From Fonsecaea monophora (taxonomy: Eukaryota; Ascomycota; Eurotiomycetes; Chaetothyriales; Herpotrichiellaceae), in assembly GCF_001642475.1 (NCBI RefSeq), contig NW_019174059.1, forward strand, positions 1 through 64,000: a stretch of DNA of 64,000 bases. Direction: 5' to 3'. Shown in pieces: positions 45,064 to 55,220 of this stretch. How positions within the stretch are numbered: the stretch's first letter is position 1; each line of letters begins with the position of its first letter. The translations under genes were made by a program, and so were the position numbers. The notes under the pieces were generated by a model. The model worked only from the letters and a program-made list of their open reading frames with translations, made no database searches and was not told where the DNA came from.

Positions 45064-46074
45064 TATACTCCTCACAGTCTATTTTTACTACTATACGTTA
45101 AGGGATACTTATAACTACGGAATCGATCTATCGCTGAGTACTGCCTATCTCCAGTAAGGCATTCCTGATACTGAACTCGTCGAATGAGTGGAGATAAAAT
45201 TGTCTGAGGCGTGCAGAATCCATACAGCGCTACATTTATCAAGTTATAGCCGAGGACATCAAATAGCGGCTGTAGCGCATCCCCTCGCGGAACTCTACTC
45301 GCCGACCACCTACGAAGCCCTTCCTTGGAAAGTCGACTTGAGACTCGTTGAGGTGAGTAGAGATGAAGTGACCACAGTTATTGACTCCTACACAATACGT
45401 CACGGTGTGTGAGCTGTCCATCTTAGCGAGAGTCGTCGGTTTTAATATCAGCGTCTTCCAACCGAATTGCTATCAACATCAATTAAAATACAGGGTGATA
45501 GTGGCGTGAATTGTTCCCGTAGGCATGAAGAGAGCATCCTTCTCACTGACCATTGTCAGGAGGCCACCTCTCAATCTAGGGACCAGAATGCGGAAGGCAT
45601 CTCACTTCTTTTCCGCCTCAACGAGGAGGTGTACATTCCCACCATCACCGGGCCACAGGATGACTACTTTCTTGCGCTCTCCTAACACCGTGAGACACTC
45701 CCGGTGGATGTGAGATTACAGAATTCTTCGTACTTCGTGATGGGACGGTGCTCCCTGGGTACGCTTTTCGGGATTATCATCCACTGCGACGGGTGAGTTT
45801 CACTTTGATGTTGTGAAGGAAGCCGGACGGTACAGAAATATCTGCGTAGACTATGGTGGCACAGGTGGCCGACGCCTGGTCGTTGTTGGCTAATGCGGCG
45901 TCATATCCCGAGTTTTTGCTCTCGCGTCTTGATCTAGCCTCCTCCAATACCTGTTTATATCGCTGACGGACAGGAAGAGGAGAACCTTTCCAGCGGTCAC
46001 TTGCTGGGACGATCCGTGGGAGACTGATGCCTGATTCATCCCATGCCTGGGCGCATTCCGAAGAAACTTAGTTC
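45064..46074. other. Less mutated spacer, no gene recognised
   Basis: CA and TG pairs return here, so the DNA is not or only weakly RIP-treated. Frames of 60-74 codons (45188-45412, 45467-45685) show no family resemblance. It could be a remnant of host DNA between insertions. Confidence 0.4.
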
Positions 46075-46264
46075 TGTCACGGCCTGCGCGCCTCAGGTCT
46101 GGGGTACCCCGTATAAGGCTGGATTCCCTACACGAGGCTGAGCGCGTATAACTTAATCTTTCGCGCTATCGCCGTAACTACTAGTTAGATTCCTTCGTCT
46201 TAGAATTCATATCATAATTACATCCTTAATAGCGATCTCTCCTGTTTAAGGCTGCGCCGTAATA
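46075..46264 (+). mobile_element. 193-bp LTR-like element, copy 1 (190 bp)
   Basis: It starts TGTCACGGCCTGCGCGCC and ends GCGCCGTAATA (ancestral GCCGTGACA), so the ends are 9-bp inverted repeats beginning TG and ending CA. Flanks are AGTTC and GGTCC, which differ only by two transitions and may be a mutated 5-bp target-site duplication. It has a 3-bp net deletion relative to the other copies. Confidence 0.78.
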
Positions 46265-47609
46265 GGTCCAGCGTCGACCGTGGCTATTTCACGATCGCTT
46301 TCTTTTGTATCAGACTAGTTAACTAACTGGAAGGTGAATGTGTGTACTATAGGATCAATAGTGATAGATAACCAGCCTATAGATAGAGATGTCAACGCTT
46401 GAAGAGGCTTTAAGGTTGACAGGTATGACCCCTCTTACTATATACATGCGGTAAGCCAGCTGCTTAGCTGGCGGCCTAACTCCTTAGTTGGTGGCCTGAG
46501 CCGAGTGTCCAGTATCACGTGGGTGTTCCTGACATTTTGTTCCCATAGATGCGTCTCCACTGACCACCCCCTTCCCCAGCTGAGATGTCGATGATATTCC
46601 GTCACATTTCATTTAATGTTAGCCAAGATCTTCACAAGAAAAGCTAAACTCAACCTCAACGCACCACCTCTTACTTCCTCATCCGCCTGAGAGAGTGAAA
46701 CGTAGTAGAGTCTGGTGATGAAACACTGGAAGTTTCCGACACACTCCGAGCTTTGAGTCCCACGAGACAGTGTATGATGCGGTTGTCAAGAACACGGCTG
46801 GCACTGATGCTGAAACTAGTGCAGCACCCCCTTCTACTCTTGACGAGGGCGCAGAACTAGTTGATCGCTGAAGGGCTGAAGAAGGGAACCGCCAAAGATT
46901 CTGGAGTGGTCTACTCCAGGGATGTGGGCATCTGGACGGCATCTGGCGCCCATAAGTGGTGGATTACTTTAGGTCCCTTCGTAGGAATCAGAGAGGAACT
47001 ATCGTGATGAGATGGCTTCTTCTGCTTCTTCGGCTGCTCCGTCGCCATTCCGATTACTGTATTGCTCTCCTAAGCTTGGGGTTCTAGGTGTGGTCTGCTA
47101 TCACTAGGCGGCTGAGATATACACGAAGCTCGTTCTCTCTTCTTGATGTCCCATTATCCAGCGAAGCTTTAGCTGAGCTGGTTTTTACCGGCTAAACTGA
47201 CCAAACAGCCACGCTTCTGATTGGTTACTCTTATCGGCGCTTATCGATTGGCTAATGAAAAGACAGATAACGTGACTTTCGGATCTTAGTTAATCCGATC
47301 CTAATTCTAGCGATTTCACTTTCCATTTACCACCTCGTCGCCGCCACTCTTCAACTCAACTAACTCAACTTCCTTCAACACCAACAACAACATCAAATTG
47401 ATCATCAACAGCCTCATTTCATCGTTCTCTGACTTGAATCCATCTGTGAACAACCCTGCTAACAAATCCTTTACAAAACTAAGTCATGGACCTGTTGAAC
47501 TGATGAACTACAGGACCCTTGAAATTACCCCGAAATCACCCCCTGACTAGTAATAATGAGGGCGCCCTGCCAGGACTCAACCGCGGCTTGGCAAGATCTT
47601 CATCGCATG
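46265..47609. other. Mosaic spacer, no gene recognised
   Basis: About 1.3 kb of largely unmutated DNA. At 47330-47490 a C/A-rich stretch (CAACACCAACAACAACATC) resembles the 5' leader of a fungal gene and leads to ATGGACCTGTTGAACTGA, which stops after five codons, so no functional gene follows. It may be the start of a decayed gene or element. Confidence 0.4.
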
Positions 47610-47802
47610 TATCACAGCGCAACCTACAACAGGAACGTAATCGCTGTCAAGGGTGTAATAATGACATGAATTCTGAGACGAAGGAATCTAACTAGTGGTT
47701 GCGGCGATGGTACGAAAGATAAGGTTGTGCGCACTGAGCCTCGTGTGGGGAATCCAGCCTTGTGCGGGGTACCCCACTACCTGAGGCGCGCAGGCCGTGA
47801 CA
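47610..47802 (-). mobile_element. 193-bp LTR-like element, copy 2
   Basis: A 193-bp reverse-oriented copy, from TATCACAGCGCAACC to GCAGGCCGTGACA. The flanking five bases are GCATG and GCATA, a target-site duplication with one G to A change. Confidence 0.82.
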
Positions 47803-48840
47803 GCATAATCTTAGACCTACTGAAGCTAACGAACGGTGTTTTCGACAAAGTTATTCGGAATTTGATGCATGTGCGAGATGTACGATGCCCAGGTTCTTTA
47901 CCTCAAAGCGAATCAAGGGAAAACACCACTTTAAAGAACCAGTCGTAGAACTGACGCCCTCCACAATGGCTGTCAGTGGAGTCTGCCAAGAGCGAAGGAC
48001 ATATTATCACACACCGTCATTATGGTCCTGAAGGGGTTGTTAATTTGCCAAGGGGCGCTAGTGCACGGACCAGGTGCACGGGCCACAACGGACATCCACG
48101 ATTCTCTTGTGGTCCGTGCACCACCTCTTGCATTAGCGCACCTTGGCAAGTCAACACGGAGATAAACGCACCGTTGTGCGGGCGAGGCTGGGAGCTCGGG
48201 GCTCCCCTCATACTCCAAGTTCACCACCGACGTCCTCCTACCATCACAGCCTTCCCCAACTCTGGAGAAGAATAAGTACGACCCAGATCAATACCCAGAC
48301 TGGGAAAGACCTACGGGCTGGCCGACGGGGTGGCCCTGGCAGAGTGCGCTGGTGGACGCGAGGCCTCGAGAGGGCATCTCAAGGCTACGTTCTCTTGCAG
48401 ACGTGTCTCTAGCCTTTCTCGCACGCTCCCAGTCAGTGATCAACTAAACAGCGGCTCGCCCGGGCACATGCGAGTGGAACTTAGGCGCTGGCGGTGTCAT
48501 TCCGGGCACCCCAAGCCCTCAGGCAGAGACTGATGTTGAGTTTGTAGCGTTCGTTATGGCGACTGCCAGCATGACCTAGGAAGCCAGAGCGGGAGAACCT
48601 TCCGAAGCCGACGAACCACTTCCAGACCGTTCGTGTCCACCAACACTGGGGCCTCCCCAACTGACCGCCCGTGCCACCCTAAGTAAGGTTCCAGTACCGC
48701 CGCCTGCACTCCATAGGGTTAGGCGATAGCGCTAGTGCGCCTAGTGCGGGCGTGAGTCCTTTGGTGAAACCCGGCAGCAATGGGAAGCTCTTGACGCAGG
48801 CGACCCTTGAGGGAAGGCTCGTGTAGTCTCAGAACCACAA
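47803..48840. other. Spacer between 193-bp elements, no intact gene
   Basis: About 1 kb, mostly with normal CA/TG content. It includes the 106-bp hairpin at 48045-48150. Frames of 67 to 99 codons overlap one another and look non-coding. Confidence 0.4.
48045..48150. repeat. 106-bp imperfect hairpin (MITE-like)
   Basis: The left arm TTGCCAAGGGGCGCTAGTGC pairs with the right arm ending GCATTAGCGCACCTTGGCAA, and inner blocks GGTGCACGGGCCACAA and TTGTGGTCCGTGCACC pair as well. The whole segment can fold on itself. No clear target-site duplication was found. Confidence 0.65.
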
Positions 48841-49033
48841 TGTCACGGCCTGCGCGCCTCAGGGAGTGGGGTACCCCGCATAAGGCTGGATTCCCCACAC
48901 GAAGCTGAGCGCGCATAACCTTATCTTTCGTACCATCGCCACAACCACTAGTTAGATTCCTTCGTCTCAGAATTCATGTCATAATTGCACCCTTGACAGC
49001 GATCACGTTCCTGTCGTAGGTTGCGCCGCGATA
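48841..49033 (+). mobile_element. 193-bp LTR-like element, copy 3
   Basis: It starts TGTCACGGCCTGCGCGCC and ends TTGCGCCGCGATA, length 193. The flanks (CACAA and CTAGT) do not match, so this copy has no visible target-site duplication. Confidence 0.78.
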
Positions 49034-49585
49034 CTAGTAAGGTCGAGAAATGCACTATCTCCAGAGCTATGGCGCTGATTCTACTTACCCGTAGGCCACC
49101 TCTACCCAATAACGTTGGTCCGCGCCAGATGGGCCAGCATGACCCGCTCGCTCAAGCACTGGCATTGGATTTTCTAGTGCGGACCACCCCTGAATTTCTA
49201 AATGGTGTGCAACTCCGAGGCCCTGCGGGGTCCAAAATATGCCATGACCTCTGGGAGAGGCACCTGAGGGTCATGATGCGTGTTGAGCGTCGAGCCAGGA
49301 TAACGCTTTAGAAGGTAGCCTGCCCGGGCAGAGATATTACTTGGTAGGACGTGGATTTCCCAGTCTCCACTATCCAGAAGTGCCATGCCAGCCACGTCGA
49401 CAACGCATCCCCTCACATCAGGGTCGTCTATGACCACGCTCTGGGAGAGGCACAGCACGGTGTTGTACGCCTCCGGCATTGACTGTCACAGACAATCGCC
49501 TAAGGAGCCATACACTCCCCACCCAATCTAGGAGAGAAGTGTAGGCAAGACCAGATAAGTATGCAAATGACAAAGAGGCATTGTA

Positions 49586-49670
49586 CATAAGGCTTAGAAT
49601 ACAAAGCTAAGATCATAAGGCTGAGAGCACAAGGCTGAGGGAATAAGGCTGAGAGTATAAGGCTGTCAGG
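49586..49670 (+). repeat. Minisatellite, about six 14-16-bp units
   Basis: Units of the form ATAAGGCTGAGAGC recur about six times with small differences, including the forms ACAAGGCTGAGGGA and ATAAGGCTGAGAGT. Confidence 0.65.
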
Positions 49671-49743
49671 CGAACGCGAGTCTATACTATACCACCTTAT
49701 ACTTACTCCACATGACAGTTTAGAGGGGAATTTATAAGTAGGC

Positions 49744-50125
49744 TTTAACATGGGTCGGGTCGGGTCAGGCTTAAGGGTTAATTAGCTCGACTTAATTAGG
49801 TTTCTAGGATATTTAACCCCGCGACCTAACCTAAATACTAGGCCACCGGCTCCACGGCGGGTCGGGTCGGGTCTAATCTATACCCCACTATACCCCGCAC
49901 TAGGGGCGATGACGAGGTCGAATTTAATGTTATCGTTACTCTGTAACTCTAGCCTTTTTTAAAGGTCTACCTTCCTAATTAGGAAGGTATATTAAACTTT
50001 AGATCGGACACTAGGTTTTCGGGCTCGGTCAGTAGTTAACTAGCCCGACCTACAGGGCTACTAGGCTAATTAACCTCGCCACCCGACCCGACCTAACAAC
50101 CTAACCTGAATCGACCTAGAGTGGG
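49744..50125. repeat. GGGTC pentamer tracts in inverted arrangement
   Basis: GGGTCGGGTCGGGTC occurs at about 49744 and again at about 49859. ACCCGACCCGACC occurs at about 50081, in the opposite orientation. TTAATTAGC-like sequence follows the tract on the left, and its complement precedes the tract on the right. The ends could be degenerate terminal inverted repeats of a small element. These tracts are not TTAGGG telomere repeats. Confidence 0.45.
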
Positions 50126-50197
50126 TTGACCTGACCTATATTAAAGCCTAGTTACAAGAGCCCCTTCCTACCTAACTCAGGTGGGAATTAGTCCTTC

Positions 50198-50390
50198 TAT
50201 CACGGCGTAACTAACAATAGGAACGTGATCGCTATTAAGGGTATAATTATAACATGAATTCTAAGACGAAGGAATCTAACTAGTAGTTACGGTGATAGCG
50301 CGAAAGATAAGGTTATACGCGCTCAGCCTCGTGTAGGGAACCTAGCCTTATGCGGGGTACCCCACTATCTGAGGCGCGCAGGCCGTGACA
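50198..50390 (-). mobile_element. 193-bp LTR-like element, copy 4, with target-site duplication CCTTC
   Basis: A reverse-oriented 193-bp copy from TATCACGGCG to GCAGGCCGTGACA. CCTTC stands directly before (50193-50197) and directly after (50391-50395). The exact 5-bp duplication and TG...CA ends make a solo LTR the best reading. Confidence 0.86.
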
Positions 50391-50931
50391 CCTTCCTCCT
50401 TCTCTAAGCGTTAAGTCGCTATCTATAGGAACTACAGATAGGTAATACAACATACAGCAATCCCATCTATTTGCACCTACTGCGTAGCGTAGGTCTTGAA
50501 ATTGACTCTATGGCGTCTCCTCTACATCATTAAGTGAGCTCACCATCATCAAAAGGGTGGGAAATGGAGACGACGCTTACCCCTCCTAGACGCCATCAGC
50601 GATCTCTCCCACTCCATCTAGCTCGTCGTCAGCCATCGCCACGGGGCAAGCTAGGCGGGCGTAATCCTCTACCTCATGCTCAATAGAAATATAAAGTGGC
50701 AGTGGTAGATCATTCAACAGCGAAAAATGGGCATCCGCAAGATTAAGGGAGCATGGGTAGTAGTAGTTAGGGGACGGAGGAGGTGCAGGTAGTCATGGGT
50801 CCAGCTCTCTACCCTGACGAAGGGATTTTATCACTCTGCTCGTCCCACCGACCCAGCTTAGGAGACATAACCATATACAGTCACAGCGACTGGGTTCTAT
50901 CCGATGATCCAGTCGACGAGGCCTGTACTAA
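50391..50931. other. Spacer, weakly mutated, no gene recognised
   Basis: 540 bp between copy 4 of the 193-bp element and the X element LTR. CA/TG pairs are common. Nothing recognisable is present. Confidence 0.4.
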
Positions 50932-51120
50932 TGTCAGGAACGGCCTATGGAGATAGGCAGAGGGTAGCGATAGGTATAGATAGATATAGGTATTCCTTAA
51001 TAGTATATCTTAACTAAAACTTAAAGTATAAGGGAAGGAAGCTTCCCCTAGGCGGTAAGTATACGGTACTTAAATAATAAGGGGTTATTACGTATAGGTT
51101 ATACTTAGCGGTTCGTAATA
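50932..51120 (-). repeat. X element LTR (3' LTR)
   Basis: 189 bp, complementary along its length to the solo LTR at 38814-39002. The five bases to its left are ACTAA, the expected target-site duplication for the far end of X. Confidence 0.8.
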
Positions 51121-54100
51121 ATTATCCTCCTCCTTAAGCTTCTCGTCCTTAAGAAGTTTCTAGGGATCCTCCTCCCGCGTACCGTAGGCGTCTCGCATAC
51201 TTATATAATTTTTATAGTATCTTAAGAGTCGTATACGGTCCGTAACTATTTAACCTCGTAGTCGCATCCTTTATTTACGCTCCGTAAATGTAGATTAATT
51301 AATTCTTATAGTAGTAGGCCTATCCCTAGGCGGCGTACTTATACCCCTAAGGGTATCCTATAGGTAGGCCTTATACCGTTCGTATCTCCGTACTATTAAA
51401 GGGGTAGCTACATACGTATAGCGTATAAGTCGTACTCGACTATTATTAATATAAGTTTAGTAGACCTTACCGTTATATCGTACTAGTAGCCCTTTATTAT
51501 TATTTTCCTTCGTTTTCGTTTTCTCTTCCTTCTTCCTTCTTATCTATAATAACTATAATAATAACTACTATATAAGTACTTTTCGCCTTCGTTCTATATA
51601 CGAAACGTATATACTAATAATTAATAAAGCTCTCTACTCTCGTACCCTCCTATTAGAGTAAGTTCTAGCGATCCTCGACGGATTCGTATATAAGGAGGCT
51701 ACGGCTAATATTTATATCGTAATCTCTATAATTTAAGCTCTTCTCTTACTCCTCTAATAGTATATACTACGGTAACTATTACGGTCCGCGTACTAACCGC
51801 TATAGTATCTACCGCCGTCGCTACCCCTACTACTTCTATCGCTGATCGCCCCGCTACTCTAGTCGCTACCGATAGTAAGGCTAAGGATCCTAGAGATAAC
51901 CGTCCTCTATAGCGCCTCCGTAAGTTATATAATTTATATATAGTTCGCTATTAACTTATAATGTAGTCCCTAACGATACGCCTTCTACCCCCTCTCCCTC
52001 TAAGCGGACTAAGATAACGAAGGCTAAGAGCTCCTACTACTATCGCTACCTACGCCGCCTACGGGCCGTAGACGATACGGCGAGGTAGGAGATCGAGTAT
52101 ATTTTTATAATCGAGACGGGTTATCGTTCTACTAACTACTCTTATTATAGTAAGAGTAAGCGCAGTAGCTACTTAAGCTACGTACCGATAAGTCCTATAC
52201 GGTCTATATACGTTCCGTAGGCTAATAATTTTAGATTCCTCCTTTACTTATCTCGCGTACGAATAGCCTATAGGCCGCTAATCTCGCTTACGCGAGGGGC
52301 GAGGATAGCGCGCCCGCCGTAGTCGTTATCTAGCGCGAGGCTAACGTTATCGACGTCGAGCTACGGCTCGTCGAGACCGACGTAGCTCGTAAGTTAGCGG
52401 GTAGTCTTACTATTAGAGACCGTATACGTTCCGCCCGTAGTTCTAGTACGGGTACTAAGAATATTAGCGGCGGCTAGCTTAAACCTCTTTTAACCTACCT
52501 TATCGACGCCGTACGGGCCGCGGTTAACTCCTACCGGGAGGTAGTACGTACCGTACGCTTCCTATACTCTATTCGCGTACTAATAATTTTAGAATAACTT
52601 AGAGACTTAAGTATAGCTTAACGAGGATTCGGGCTCCGATACGGAGTAAGCTCCCTACGGGTAGTTAGTCGGGTATTAGAGAGACATTACCCTTAAGTCG
52701 CGTACGTTCCGCGTACGCTTCGACTTAAGCTCCCTTAGGGAAATCGGAGTTTCGTACCGTAGTAGATTCGCCTTTAAGCGTTAAAGCGTAAGTTAATTAT
52801 TTATTAGTTCGTATACGTATTTTTTACCTTACTTATACGAGGCGTAAGAGATTCGTATATAAGTCGCTATAGTCTTAATTATTAAGAATAATAATTTATT
52901 CTCTACTCTTATACCTATTTCCGATAAAATTTATCTAGCTTTCTCTATACGTTCCGTAGGTACTTCTTAAGCTCTTAACTATTATAGGCCTCGTTAAATT
53001 CCTTTTATTAGATATAGTACTCTAGTCTTCCTTATCGTTCTCTTATAACGAGAATTTACTCGACTTCCTATTTCTCCTCGTCGTCGATATTAATTAACTT
53101 AGGGGTTTCTCTCCTAGACCGCCTACGATACGTATATAGTAAGGATACGTAGAATATATAATATAATTAACTATACTTATTAAGTAAGTCTAATCTATAG
53201 ATATTTCTTCTAATACATTCTAAGACTATAAAGAGTTTAATATTCTAATCCGTAAGCTTTCTACTTACGCGTAGTATATAAATATTCTTTAAGAAGACTA
53301 TAACTTTATTCTTAATATTAAAGAATATCTCCGTTCGTTTCTTATTATAATACTTAATTATTTTTATTATTTATCGCTTAATTATATTATACGCCTCGCT
53401 AGCTTATAGTAAGAAGTCCGTAAGTTAGTTAATCTAGTCTCGCGCGAGCTTATTTTAAGATATTACTTCCTATATATTAAGATATATATCTAGCTTAAAC
53501 GTTAGTACTTAAGAGAACGGAGTCTTACTAGTAGTTACATTATAAGCCGCGTTTATCGCGTACTCTACGCTTATAAGTAGCGTAGCCTAATTAATTAACT
53601 TATAGTTTATATAGTAACGTAGGTATACTTCTAGTATCTAGTTTATATACTCCGTCTAATCGTTAGTCTACGGATAGAAGGTAATAAAGAATAGGCGGCG
53701 AGTTATAAGGTAGTTATATAGGGTTCTAAACTACGTTAACGTAAATAGAGACCCTCTATCGCTAACTATTAACTTAAGCGCGCTATACTTCGCTACTATC
53801 TTTTCTAGAACTATTTAGTCTAGATCTTAAGCGTTAATAGTACTTATATAAGGTATAAAGATTACTATTTTTAAGTATTTATTAACGATAACTAGTATTA
53901 AATTATAGGCGATCTCGTTACGTAACGAAGGCGGTAAGTCTATAATAAAGTCTATTAAAATATCTTATTAAGGACCCTTAGGTATAGGTAATGATTAGAG
54001 CTTCCCGTACGGCTTCTACCTTAATACTTTTATTCGTTAATATACGTTATATATCTTAATATACTCTTATATATCGCGATGTATATATAACTATTAGTAG

Positions 54101-54875
54101 TATCGTATAAGGCTCGCTACCGTCCGGTACTCGCTAAAATACCCGCTCTACTACGGATTATCGTAGTTAATCTAGAGGATTTCTCTTTAAGTTATAGGAT
54201 CGTACGGTATATATACGTAGCCCCCGCGACGCGCTAACTTATCCTTATTAATACTTTAAGTACTAGAGAACTCGCCCTTCTTAATATATCTATTTAACTT
54301 TCGTTTCTACGGAGCGTCTTAATATTATTTATTAAGTAATTATAGTTCTTTTATACGGTCCGTAAGCGCTTTCTTACGCGTCCGTAGATTAACTATCTCT
54401 TACTCGCTTAAGTTTACCCTTTCCTCTACCTCGAGAGTAAGTAATATTATAATATTATATATACTCTCCTTAGGACTTAATTATCTTTAAGCCTCCGCTT
54501 AAGTAAGAATACTAACGATAACTTTACCGCCGCGTCTTATACGACTCTTAGACGTATCCTTTACGAGGGGTATACGTAGTTATAGTAGCTCCGCGAGAGC
54601 GTTAACTACGGGTTATTCTTCTTCTATTATATAATTAAGACGGCGGGAGAGTCTATCCGCGAAGTTATCCTTTCCGCGCCTTTATTAAATTAAGAAGTCG
54701 TATACCGTTAGGACCTCTACTTAACGTATTTACCGTCGATTTAGGACCTTAATAATTATAAAGTATTAAAGCGCCTTATAATTAATAAGGACTATCGTAC
54801 TTTTCGTAGGCGATTTAAGGTAATATCTCTATATCTTAAATACGTATATAATTAATAGTATTTTCGCGTCCTCTA
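50932..54875 (-). mobile_element. Element X: Ty3/gypsy chromovirus, 3' part only, interrupted by A2
   Basis: On the minus strand the 3' LTR is 50932-51120 (189 bp, ends TGTCAGGAACGG and GGTTCGTAATA). Upstream of it, reading right to left, lie about 1.8 kb without recognisable coding, a chromodomain-like segment (about 53090-52960, YLIKG context), the integrase (about 54000-53600, with SDRGSLF and TFYP), and the end of RNase H (about 54870-54650, with NRR, WVEVL and GKDNFADRLSRR-like blocks). RNase H is cut at 54875, where the A2 LTR begins. The missing 5' part should lie beyond A2 and C, outside the window. Stops are RIP-like throughout. Confidence 0.78.
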
Positions 54876-55220
54876 TGAGGGTTTGGAAAGAGTTCTGCAA
54901 CTAGCTAGCTAACCTAGTAATAAGGAGGATAAATCTGAGGAGAGAGAAGGAGGAATAATATCCCCTCCTTCTCTCCTTATATCGTACGCTCTTCCGTAAG
55001 GGATACTTAATGTCTTCCCCTTTCTCCCTTATCCTTCCTCTTTCGTACACGCCTTACGTTTCCCTTACCTTTATCTCTCTTCCTTACCTTCCCTTACGTA
55101 TGGTGTCTCAGTTTACTAGGATTTAGTATCCCTTATGCCTCGTCTAATCAGGAGGTGGCGTTAGTCTTAGCGCTAGTTCGTCAGAACCGAGCCTCCTTCT
55201 GGGTTTAACCCATCATAATA
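54876..55220 (-). repeat. A2 LTR with three internal deletions
   Basis: On the plus strand it starts TGAGGGTTTGG and ends CCCATCATAATA. Compared with the copy at 1-369 it lacks 49 bp between the CCAATCAGGA repeats, 12 bp between GTTAGTC repeats, and 9 bp upstream of TGCCTCG. Confidence 0.82.

Larger units (their letters stand above)
49034..50197. other. Spacer with small repeats, no gene recognised
   Basis: Contains a minisatellite (49586-49670) and an inverted pair of GGGTC tracts (49744-50125). A 93-codon minus-strand frame (49479-49198) has a protein-like look, with VVIDDPDVRGCVVDVAGMAL, but no family is recognised and it begins and ends abruptly. Confidence 0.4.

Noticed and set aside
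49198..49479. A 93-codon minus-strand frame with protein-like composition
   Set aside because: No recognised family, no splice signals or start context; kept only as a note in the spacer entry.
49744..50125. GGGTC tracts as telomere repeats
   Set aside because: Filamentous ascomycete telomeres are TTAGGG; these tracts are short, internal and in both orientations.
46075..50390. The 193-bp elements as MITEs
   Set aside because: TG...CA ends and 5-bp target duplications fit LTRs better, though a small non-autonomous element is not excluded.
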